From NCBI RefSeq assembly GCF_001522545.3, contig NC_031783.1:2881562-2945561 (forward strand): a stretch of DNA of 64,000 nucleotides. Direction: 5' to 3'. Every line of letters starts with the position of its first letter. The stretch's first letter is position 1. Shown piece after piece: positions 50,144 through 62,200 of the stretch. Under the pieces are notes generated by a model that saw nothing but the letters and a program-made list of their open reading frames with translations, was not told where the DNA came from and did not search any database. This DNA is from Parus major (lineage: Eukaryota; Chordata; Aves; Passeriformes; Paridae). The position numbers were made by a program, and so were the translations under genes.

Positions 50144-50288
50144 GCCTGAGGAGCAGCGTGGGACGATGTCGGAGGTGCGACACGACAGCACCAGCAGTTT
50201 ACAGCGGAAGAAGCCACCATGGTTAAAACTGGACATCCCGGTGCCGGCGCCCGTGCCCGTGCCAGAAGAGCCCATCCAGCCTGTGCAG
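50144..50288 (+). CDS. RHBDF1: RHBDF1 exon 2 (start codon at 50166)
   Basis: After 22 untranslated bases, ATG at 50166-50168 opens residues 1-41. The first 25 match human iRhom1 almost exactly ([19 protein letters not shown]). The remainder is a Pro/Val-rich stretch, [12 protein letters not shown], encoded by near-tandem CCNGTG hexamers, where human has different residues. The donor is GTGCAG|GTACAG (GT at 50289), phase 0. Confidence 0.96.
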
Positions 50289-53200
50289 GTACAGGGGCTG
50301 GCGAGGAGGGAGGGTCTGAGGAGCTGGGGAGGGATGAGCTGGCAGCATCCCTGTGCCTGGGGTTCCCATCAGTCCTGGCTGAGGGAAAGGCAGTGTGTGG
50401 TGGCGGGTCATGAGGCCACATAAGAAGGGGCAGAGCCTTTGAGTAAATTTATGAGCAGTAATTAACTCCCCTTGAAGGGGATGTGGGAGGGATGAGGGTG
50501 GGTGGCTGATGTGCTCACATCAGTGGACGTGACTGTTTGGACGTGGGCATTGTGAAAAGTGTCTTGGCTGGGATATGAGAGTGAGGTATTCAAACAAGCA
50601 TTTCTTAAGGGGATTAGAGGGCTGAAGGTCTCCCAGACAAGTATGAGGGCCTGGAAGTGCTGGAGCTTGTGCTGAAATGAGCAGGGTATGAATTTGACTT
50701 ATGAATAGCCAAGATAATGACAGACTTTCATCAGTAACAGCAAAGCAGTTACTGGCAACACAGAGCTGTTAGCAGCATGAAGAACATAAGAGGACCATGT
50801 GGGATGAGAAATACATAACATTGAGGAGTGCTGAAGTAGAGATGAGGTGATAGGTTAATAGGAGCTGTGCAAAGCGTGAGAGTAAAACATCCTTATTGGT
50901 GCTGGGAATAGGAAGAGTATCAGGAATACCTGCTACAGGGTATTCAAAACTGCTGTAGGGGTGAGACCTGCGTATGAATGCTGGCTGCTTGTGTGGCCTT
51001 GCTGCAGGGACAGACACTTTGTGCACTAAAGGCAGAGCCAGAGCTGCTGCCCAGCTCCATGGGCGTGTACAGGGCCTGGGCTCAGTCACTTATGTGAAAA
51101 AAAGTTTAGTCATTAGAGAAATGGAGGGTTATCCAGCTTCCCTGGAGTGGGCTGAGGACAAGCTTGTCTTAAGAGGGAACTTCTAATGGACTTGGAACCG
51201 CAAGAACTGTCCTCTTCAGCATTCTGTGATCCAGGGAGTCAAATGCACTTCACTTACGTGACAGCTCCTGGCAGATAAATCTTGGTTCTGGCCTTCCTTT
51301 GGAAGGAAAGAGTTTGGGGGTCAGTCTGTAGGGATTAGAAGTGGAGTTCAGGATTTTACCAGTGCAGGTTGAAACCTTCTGAATCAATTATTTAAGGCTT
51401 TGATGGATCTTCCCTTATCTGGAATCTCTAGATCCAGCTGGGCACCTGGGGAGACACTCTCTGCCTGATGGAAGCTGCTGGAGTTGATATTCTCTGGGAT
51501 CTCAGGTGCTCAGCCCAGGCTGTCAGAATAAGTGCATTGTGTGCTCCTCTGACTTACAGCCTGAGAATCTGTGCACTGCTTTTACATAAAATGTACCAAA
51601 ACTGTTAATGTAAGTGGAAATCATTAGCTTTCTGGGCTAGAGAGGCTGAAGTAGTCTTGAGGCAGAGATGGTGCCTGACCAGAGGATCGATCAGAGCTTC
51701 ACTTGCCAGAGGGGCAGTCTGCTCAGCCTGGCCTGTACAAGTGGGAGATGGTGTCTCTGCTGAGCTGATAGAGATGTAATCCAGAGCAGCCCTGGGGAGC
51801 TGGTTGTATGAGCTGAGAACAGCCTGGTGACCTTTCACCTTGTGTCACATTTGGTAGGTGACATTTATCCAAGACATACCAGTGTGCCCAGGCAATCAGG
51901 TTACGAACAAAGCCTTTCCCAACCTGCTTAGGCTGCAGCAGGCATCAACTACAGACCCACCCACAGCGCTCACAGGCTTTTAGTGCAGGTCCAGAGCCAC
52001 TTAAGAAGCAAATCCCACTGACTGTGCTTCTCTTGACCTTGTGGAGTGGTCTAGGAGAGTGTGATCTGGGTAGACAGCAGCCAGGAGGATGTGTTGCAGG
52101 AGCTCATGCAGTACACGTGGAATCGCTGTCATCCTCACTCCCAGAACTCTGACTCCCTCCTGCTTCCCTCGGCAGCCGACGCGGCGCCAGGCGTTCCTGC
52201 GGAGCGTGAGCATGCCGGCCGACAACAGCCGCGTGCCGTCACTGCCCCACGACCCCGCCAGGAGACCGGTGCTACAGCGACAGACCTCAATCACACAGAC
52301 CATCAAGAGGTGAGGCACGGAGCTCCTGGAGCCTGCTGTGGTGCATTCTGCCGTCCTGGAGCTGTGGATCTGTGATTTCTCTGCTCATCCCTTGGCAGCA
52401 GGGTTGGGTTGACTCCCTCATTACCTCGTGAGGCTGTGGAAGGGTGGCTGCAGGTTGGCCCCGATACAGAAGCCCAGTGGTGTAGTCTGTCTGTAGTATG
52501 TGAGAATAAAGTCCTGGGAGGAGGATGCTGGTGACCAGGACACTGAATGGTGTTTGCTGCTTACAGACAAATTTTGGCTGCCCCCACGCCCCATGGGGGG
52601 GCTGTAGCAGGATGTGTCAGGCCCTGATGTTTAGCTGTGTCTTAGATGGGGTGTGCTGGGTGTGCTTGGTGCAGTGTCTGGGAGCTGATGGCTGCCACTG
52701 GAGCAGTGCAGGGCTCTCAGCAGCTTGGCTCCTAGCACAGGCTCATTGGCAGGTCCTTGAGATGGCTCCAAGGGGTGGTGGAGAGCAGGGAGAGGCTGCT
52801 CTGGTGCTGTGTCCCACTCGACTCTCTTGAGACACGGCCACACAGAGCTGGATGCTCATCCCTCACCATGGCAAAGGCTTATCCCAGTTTGCCTGGAGGG
52901 AGTGGCTCTCCCAGCTTCTCTCCTGAGATGACTCAATTCCATCTCTGGCAGCGTGTCAGGCCTGCCTGGATCCCAGGAGCATCCCTGGAGCTCCATGGGT
53001 CAGGGGCACTTTCAGCCAGCCAGGCTTCGCCCCCTCAAAAAGGAGCAGCTTTCCAGCTCTGGGAGATCTCCCACACACTGTTTTCCTTTGCCTCAGATGT
53101 TCCTCAGCTGCCTTGGTGGTGAAGCTCTCCTGCATCAGCCCACTCTGATCCTGCTTCTTGTGAGGTTGGGAGGGCTGAGCCTGTGAAGCAGCGTCTGCTC

Positions 53201-56200
53201 TTTTCAGGGCATTGGGCAGCCTCTGGGCCTGCTGAGGCTGTCCTTGTACACCTACACTGTCTCTTCACTTGCCTCCTTCCCCTTGTCGTGTTCCTTGCCA
53301 GAACAATTAGGCAAGAGCATGTCAAGGATGAGGGGATATCCTGGGAGGGTGCTATGGAAGCCCTGACAAGAAGCATGAGGTAGAAAGGCCAGTCCTCATA
53401 ACATGCAGTTTGTATGTCAGGGAGTGAGGAACTGTGAACTACTTTGGTGCTGGTGTGACAAATTTACTTTGGGAAGGACTTTACAAGGAGCAGAAGTGCA
53501 GGAGATGCATTACACAACACTAGCAATAAAAGCATGAAATGAGTGGATCAGAAACAAGGCCAGGGAACTGGAGAGTACCAAGGCCTACACCCCTGTTTTC
53601 CATTTAGCAGAGTTAGGGATGCAGTAGAGAATGCAGACCATACATCCCTAAATTGTGTCTTGGGATTTGTTCTGTGATTCCAGGAAGGCTGACTGCCAAG
53701 TTTTCTGCTTAGCACAGCCCTCAGAATGCACAGAATGTGAAACTGCCGCAGGACTCCATACCATCTTCCCTGGAGGACACAGATCAAGTGTGAACATAAA
53801 GTCAAGCCTGTGTAGTCCAGAACAAGGCATATGGGAGTGATTCATATGAAAGCATCTGACACCATTTCCAGTCTCCCAGGGTGTCTGAGATGTCCATGCA
53901 AGGCAGCAGATGTGGCACAGATAGACCTGTGCACTAGGCAAGATCCTGTCAGGGCACCAGTCACCTGTCCCTAAGCAGATCATATCTCGGCCTGCTGACA
54001 CCTCCGTGGTTTCACATTGGTGTCCAAAGCTGTGGAATCTGTAGCTGAGTGTCTGGGCTGAAGAAGGCAGGTCTTAGAGGGGGAGCTGAGGGGGATGCCA
54101 GTACTCCTGGTCGCGTCAAGAGCAATGTGAGACACTCATCACAGGTGCACCAAGAGGATTCAGCAGCCTCCTGGGTTCAAAGATGCTGCTGTGTGGCTTG
54201 AGCTTGGTTGTTTCTCTTAGGTCGTGCTCTCAGCTGGAGGCCACTGTCACATGCAGTGAGGCACACCTGCTGCCCGTGGGGCTATGGAAGGAGGTGCAGT
54301 GGCTGCTCCTCTCCACGGCCCTGGAGGTTCCTTCCCCTCAGCTCTCTTTTCTTTGCAGCAGGCAGGTTCGGTTTCAGAGGAGTCAGACCCTGCCCGCTCG
54401 TGGGCACCGGGGGGGCAGGAGCTCCCTGAGAAAGCGGCAGTCCCTGCCCCGATCGTTTTTCAGGTACTGGTAGCACCGAGTGTGAAACCCACCCCTGCAT
54501 GTGTGTGCCAGGGCTGTTGTGAACTGCACAGAGTCTGGCTGTTGCTGAGATCACATTGCCTTCCCAGGACTGTCCAAGAGGCCTACAGACAGGCAGAGTG
54601 AGAAAGTTCATGTGTGCCTCTAACAAAAAACAATTGTCACTCCTACTAAATGTGTAGGCAGCTGTCAATAAGTAGCATGGACTAACAAGCTGTCCACCCG
54701 CCAGCCTCACTCCCTCCTGCCTTTCCTAACAAGCTGTCAACCTCCTGGTGTTCACCATGGCTGGAATAATATCTCCCCAGGGCAGCTTTAGCCCAGCCTG
54801 CCTTTGCTGGCAGCAGTGCAGCATATGTTGGCCCCAAAGCCTTCTTGGGGCAGGAGGGGAAGGAGAGGAAGCAGCAGCAAACAGACACTGTTGTGTTGGT
54901 CCAGAGGGGCTCAGAGCTGCTGAATGGAATACAGCATCCACTCTTTCCCTGTTGACATCATGGCTTTTTCTAATGCAAATGTGAATGTCTTCTTTTTGAG
55001 GTGGAGGTCTTTGTTTACTTAGCACCAAGGAGATGAGCCACTCCAGGATTCCAGGGCACAATGGCCAATCACCCCAAATCTGGAGCGCAGGAAACTCTTA
55101 AACCAGGCAGACAGTGTGACTTTGTGACATGCCTTGACTGGACCTAGTGCCCTGTACTCCTGTCCTACCATCCTCACTGCCCTTGGCCAGCTGCCACTCT
55201 GGCACTGTGACTGCCTTTGGGGCTGTTTGTGTTTGGCCTTGGGCTTTCGGGGCTGCTTGGCCGCTCTTTGTGACAGAAGAGTGACAGCAGGCTCTGATGT
55301 TGGTTGTTACAGTGCCCTGGGGACTCTGTAGGATGTGATGGAGTTTCCCAGCTGAGCAGAGACATTCAGCATCTTCCCAGGGTGCTCCAGATGCCCTAAA
55401 GTCTTTAGTGGACTATTTTGGCTGTGGTCAGGGAGTGGGACAGCTCTTCACCCCAGCCCTGGCCCAGCAGTGGTCTCTGGCAGTTCCGGAGTGTTCCTCA
55501 CTGTGCCAACAGCTGTGGTGGTGCTTGTCCTTCCAGACTGGTGGCAGCACAGTTTTGGAGAGCTCTGAGGCTGCTGGTGTTGCCATTCCTCAGCAGGCTC
55601 ATAGGGGCCCAAATGACCCTCAGCCCCTCTCCCTTTGAGGCCCTGTGTATGGGCTTGTCACCCAAGGTCACCTTGCCATTGAAGTGCTGGTTACAGTGCT
55701 GTGTGGGGAGCCCTCTGAGCTGGCAGGCTGTTCTGTGGTGTGTGTTGTGCCAGAGCAGATGGCAACTTGACCTCTGTGCTATGGGCTTGGTGAGTCTGTC
55801 AGGGCAGGGGCTGGCCCTGGGCCTTTCCTCTGGATGGAGAGGAAGATTGCTTCAAGGAGATGTGGGTCTGTGGGAGCAGAGAGGTGCCCCAAGGTTTTCA
55901 CAGAGCCCATCTCCAAAGGCTGGCACGTTGACTTGCTGGTGGCATTTGGGTCAGTGAGGTCAGGTGAATTCCAGCAATGGCCCACATGACCTCTGAAGGG
56001 TCTGTCCTGTATCGCTGGCAGAACTGGGAGGGCTGAGGGAAATGCACGGTGGTTGCATATGGAAGGTTTTAGGCAGCAAGGCCATGGATTTCAAACATGG
56101 ATTTGCCACCTTTTGACATGGTGGCAGAGCACCTTCACCTGTTGGTTGATGGGGTTTTTGCTTGAAATGGTGCAAAACCACAGGGCTAGTTTCCTGTCTC

Positions 56201-59200
56201 CAGCAGACTGTCTCGGTTCCCCTGTGTGACCTAATTCTAGATTTATCCCAGCCTTTACTCCAGTGTGTATTTTAATGCTCCCCTTGTGATCTGTGAGATC
56301 TTGCTTCTCAGCAGCTGGAGATCCTGCCCCTGAGCAGGGGGGCTGAGGCCAGGGGTTTGGGTTTGGCTTGGAAAGACTTTCAGGTTTCAACACCTGGATC
56401 AGTCAGCTGTAGGCTGAGACAGATTGTCATCTCCTGAGGATGGATTTGCCATGGTGGGAAATGCTTGGCAGGGCTGCCATGACCCCTGTAAGTTTAGGGT
56501 ACCAGCTGTCCTGCAGGATTTGAAATAGGCTTTTAGTCTGGCTTATCCTGATCCCTCCCTGCCTTCCTTGGGATTTTGCTTCTGATCCACTGCTCTTCTG
56601 TGGCAGCAGCCACTTGGCAGCAAACCTGCCTTGTGGCTCCAGCCTTGTGCTCCTGCTTCTGCAGCCAGCAGCTTAGAACTGTGTGTGTCTGCCTTTGCAG
56701 AGACCAGAACTGCAGCAAGCTTTGCTGTTAATGCTACCCTTGAGGAGGTTAAAAATCCTGCAGCGTGAGATGGAGAAGTTAGGGAGATTCTGGGAGTGTG
56801 TTCTGGGAGTGTGGAGGGGAGTCTGGGAGAGAAGAGTGATTTCTGGTGGCTTTTGGGAGAAGTTACAGAGCTGTGAAACAGTACAGTCTCACAATGGGGA
56901 CCTAGAGCTGGCCTGAAGATGGTAAGTGTTTGCAATAGATGGTTTCTAAAGTAAAAAAAAACATCTTTCAGAAAGTTATTTTCTGAATTTCTGTACCATT
57001 TATTTTCCTTTATTTTTAGAAAAACTCAGAACAAACTGTCCTTTACCCACAGTGAACATCTCCTGTCATTTTTCTTCTGTCTTAAGAGAGACAATGCTGT
57101 TGATAGTCAAACATTTCTGGCCAGCATCTGTCAGGTTGCTAAAACCAGCTGAGCACAAGCTGCAAGATGCTCCTGGGAAAGCGTTCTATCTTTGAATTGG
57201 GGCGGGCTGGAAGTGACCACCAAGGCTTTGTCTTTTCACGTGCACAATCCAAGCAAACATCCTTCTTCTTAGCACTTGTCTGCTGGCATCTTTCAGAGGC
57301 ACGGCAGACTGGTTTGGGGTGAGCAAAGACAGCGATGCCACTCAGAAATGGCAGAGGAAGAGCCTCCGCCACTGCAGCCTGCGCTACGGGAAGCTCAAGC
57401 CTCAGGTCATCCGGGAGATGGACTTGCCCAGTCAGGACAATATTTCTCTGACAAGCACAGAGACCCCTCCTCCCCTCTACGTGGGACCCTGCCAGCTGGG
57501 CATGCAGAAGGTGGGTAAGCTGGGACAGAGGCAAGGCCATCGCTGGGTTCCCTGCTCGGTGTGTTCAGCACACTGGCAGCTGTGACCTGTCTGCGGGCTG
57601 AGCTCTGCCTCCACACGTCTGGGCTGTGTGCTCAGACACTTCTCACGTCCCAGGTATGGTTTGGCAGCTCTCTCTCTCTCTCTCTCTCCCCAGCAGCCTC
57701 TCTCAGGTCTCGTTGGCTGAGATCCCTCAGCTGTGCCGGTGGCCTGAAGCCCTGCTTGTCATGCTGTGACTGTGGTGATCAGGGCTGTGCAGGTGTCCAG
57801 GAGCTCTCAGCTCAGCCTTTCTGCTGCCATTTTGCAAGGACAGAATTGTGTTGTAGCCTGAGTAGCCCCTATGTTGGGCCCAAATGTACAATAGCAGGGC
57901 TGGAATCACTGGGGACATTTGTCCTGCCCCAAGCAGAATGCAGGCTTGTGGCACAGCTGCTGTCCCCAGAGAAACCTGGTTATGTTTTAGGACTTGGAGA
58001 AGTGTCTCTTGCATCAGTGGTGCTACAGCTCTGCTCATGGGTCCTCAGAAGTGGTTTTGAGTGCCTGCAAAAGGCACCTGGGTTTGGTGCTACCTTCTGC
58101 TCGTTTCCTTTAAGTGTGACCCAAGGGGGCAGGGCCCAGATGAGCACATCCAGGGGCCAGAACTAACCACAATATCCAGCCCTTCCCACTGCTCCACTCA
58201 GCAACAGTAATTGGTGTGGTTGATGACTGTGCTTTGGTGAGCACCACTGGGTGAGTGAAAACAATTCCTTCCAAAGCAGGTCAGTCTGTTACCAGCAGCC
58301 TTGTGGCATCACTAAAGCACAGGAGAATGTAGTGCATTTTTCAATCACATTTCACCTTGTTGTCCTCTTTTCTGTTGAATGTCTTACACCTAATCTTTGG
58401 TGACAGGAGACTTAGAAATATTCCTGAGCTCTATGTGGGCTACATTAAATCAGAACATGGTGTCAGTAGGTGTGAGCTCATTAAGCTTTGTGTTGAGTGT
58501 GCAACTGTGGATTAAAAAACTCGTAAAACCTTGGGATAAAGCACAGAGGTCTTATGGAAACCACAGCTGTGATGATGTAAGGACAGAGGCAAGGTTTGTA
58601 GCTGAAGGCAATATTTTCATTACGTTGATTTGTATGTTTGGAGTAAGTGAGAGCGCTGGCCTGAGGAGTCCCAAGGAAGGGCTTGCAGCTCCTGGAAGCT
58701 TGCCTGCTTTATCCAGCTGTTAAACTTAATTAATGGAAACAGATGTAAATATACAGTAAAGTTTCAACAGGATAACAGGAAACTGCTTAAGTCCTGGGCT
58801 GTCCAGTATCAGGAAGGAAACTAGCTGAAGAAAGAACATTTCTGTTTTCAGGGATTTCTCAGACTCCTATTTAGACAGCACATACTCTGACTGTTGAGCT
58901 CATTGGCATGGCAGACAATGAAACCAAGAACTTAGGAAGGGCTGGAGGAGGTTTGGAGTCTTATGTGAGATACTGGAACAGACTGGTTGACAATAGTCAA
59001 TCCTAACAAAGGAGAAAAAAACCCAATAGGCTCTTCCTTATCTCCCTATTGTAGAATTGCTCGTCGGTCCCTCCAGCCTGCTTCTTGGTCAATCCCGGGA
59101 GCCAGGCCCTGGAAGAGAGGGGAGGTTTTGGGAAGGGTTTGGGGGTATGGACTGACAGGCTGCTCCTCTTGGCAGATCATCGACCCCCTGGCCCGGGGGC

Positions 59201-62200
59201 GGGCGTTCCGGATGGCGGAGGACACGGACGGCTGCAGCATGCCCCACACACCCATCACACCGGGGGCCACGTCCCTCTGCTCCTTCACCAGCTCCCGCTC
59301 GGGCTTCAACCGGCTCCCGCGGCGCCGCAAGCGCGAGTCCGTGGCCAAAATGAGCTTCCGAGCGGCCGCCGCGCTGGTGAAGGTACCGCCTGCAGAGAGC
59401 AGTGCTCCCTGCCCTGGGAGATGGGTGCAGGGGAAGGAGCTGCTCAGCAGAGAGGATGGGGATAGCTGTGGTGGAGGGCAGGAAATGAAGTCACCTCCTC
59501 TTGTGTTTCAGCCATGTGTACAGGAGGCAAGAAAGCAGGGAGGGTGGTTCAGGTTAGGTACGGGTGTTGCTTTTTCTTTATTGGCCTGGGGACTTTGATT
59601 CCCACAGCCAGCAGCCTCAGAGCCTTCTAGCAGGCCCAGTTCAGCCTGTCTGGAGCTTTGGGTGGTCCATCTGCACCTGGTAAGCAGCCATGGAAGAGCA
59701 GAAATACCTGAGGCTCTTGCTATACAAGTCTCTTCATCCTGCCTTGTGCCTGGGCTCAGAGGTGTTTTTGCTGTGTCCAGCAGCAGCCATCACTGTGGTT
59801 TGGTCAGACACATTGTACAGTAAGTGGTAGAGGAGCACATGGCAAGCCTGGAGGTGGGTGTGTGGGTTGAGAAGGGTGACAGCTGTGAGCCTCACCTGAA
59901 AGGCGTCACACGTCACGTCTGCTGTGCTCCATCCACAAGCATGAGCCAAGCTCAGCTCTTGGGCTCATGTGCACTGGCTGGGGTGGGTTTGTGAGCTGGG
60001 GGCTCAGGTTTCTGGGTTCTCCATGCCCCTGTCCCTGGCTGCAGGGCCGCTCTGTGAAGGACAGCACCCTGAGGAGGGCCCAGCGGCGCAGCTTCACCCC
60101 TGCCAGCTTCCTGGAGGAGGACACGGTGGATTTCCCAGATGAGCTCGACACTTCCTTCTTCGCTCGGGTGAGGGGCAGGTCTGGCATGGGGCTGGCCCAG
60201 AGGCAGAGCAGGACTCTGCTTCTGGCAGGACTGTGTGTTGTAAGAGCAGCACTGCTTTCTGCCAGGGCTGCTGTCTCAAATGGGATGTTGGCTTCTTCTG
60301 ATGGGACTGCTGTCTCTCTGCCCAGGAAGGAGTCCTTCACGAGGAGCTCTCCACTTACCCGGATGAAGTGTTTGAGTCACCATCGGAAGCTGCAATCAAA
60401 GATGCTGAGGTGAAACCTCCAGATCAGACAGATCTCACAGGAGGTGCCTTGGACAAAAATGAGCTTGAAAGAAGCCACTTACTACTGTGAGTATCTTCAT
60501 GGTAGCTGTCAAAGCCTAACATGGGGTAGCCAACCCATTTGGAGTGGGGCCTCCTGCATGGAGGAAGCCAAGATCTGAGTGCTGAGGGTGCTTGGTGCAG
60601 AGCTCAGAGCAGTGCAATGATGGGTTTTCTTTAAATCCAGCTGAAACCTCCTGTCACAGCTACCCATGTGTGTGAAAGGTGACTCTGAGGCCACTTCTGC
60701 AGTCACTCCAGCAGCTTACAGCCTCATACTAACGTGTTTCAGAGATTGTATCATGCCTTGAGGAAGCAAAAGACACTTCAGATCAGCTGTGAGGATGCTG
60801 AGGGCCCGGCCTTTGGCTATGGAGAGCATGGCAAAGTGAGAAAGCTTTGTTGCCATTGCCACAGTCACCAGTAAATGTTGTCATGCTCCAAGGAGCGGTG
60901 AAGCATTGCAGAGTGTCAAGCTGGGCTGCATTCCTCTCTTGAAATGAGAGAAAGGTGTGGCACTGATGCTGAGAGACCTACAAATATGTGGGTGGTGCTG
61001 TACTGTATGCCTGGATTTTTTCCACCTGAGTAACTGGTACTGAGTAATTGCTCTGTGTTGCTTCCGAGTCAGCTCACCCCGGCAGAGAGCTCTGCTGGGT
61101 GTGAACATGGAGCAGACAGGGAGGTCCTTGTTGTGGTTCTGCTGCTCTCAGCCCGTCTTGCTGTGCTGGCACTTTCCCTTCAAGTGTTTCCAAGAACTTG
61201 ACTCAGTTTAACATAAGGGGAAGCACAAATGGTGGGAGTTTGTTGTCACTCCTCTGAGATGGTTTCAGTCTTCTTGGCTCCCTTTGAATCTCCTTAAATA
61301 GTTTTATTTATTGAGGAAAAGATTTTTTTTCACACTTCAGAGAGCTGTTATCAGTCGCAGCTGGGTGTCCTTTCACGTGGTGAGATGTTTGTTTGGGCAT
61401 GGGGAGATTTCCAGCACTGGAAATACCAGGAAGCAGTGCATCCACCACAAAGAAACCCCTTGACCTCTTGGGCAAGGGCAGGCTGCAGTGGAAATATGCA
61501 CCTTCTACTGGAGAAGGACTACCCAAGGGGAAGTTTGGATATTCAAATGCATCTCCTGCAAGGTGTAATGTGAAAAGAGCTGAAGCTTCCAGCAGTGTTT
61601 TGGCTACAGAGGTTCAGATTCTCCCTTATCCTGTTGCTTGCCCGTAGTTCAGAGCTGTCATGATCTCTCCAGATACTCTGGTCACCTTTCAGAAGAAAGA
61701 TTGTTGGCTGTTTCCTCTCAGCACTTCTGACAAACAATGTCTTTGTGCAGAGTGGGATGTTTAGGAAGCCAGAGGAGGTACACTGGAGCAGAGCACATGT
61801 CCAGAGCATGCCTGCTGCTGTTCCAGGCAATGAGGATGGTGAAGTGGGAGATAGTTGGGTTTGTTTGGTCAGGTCTGAGTGCTGCAGATGTGATCTGCAC
61901 CCTGCTGTCTAACAGCAAGGAAATACAAAACTATCTGGATGTGATGGAGACATAAAAAGTAGGTATTATTTACCAGTAACCTGTGCAATGTTCATCAGAT
62001 CTATTTTGACAAAAGAGCCTTCTTTCAGCTCAGGATGCTTGGGATTTTTTTTGTGTCATTGAAGCCTGCTTTTTTATTTTAATCTGAAAAATGCACACAT
62101 TGGTACAAATAAGGGAGGAATGGAAGAGAGATTGGGAGAGGTAGTTGGTACGGCATGTGACAGCACTGCTTTCTTGGTCTGGGAAGCTGCTTGGATTTGT

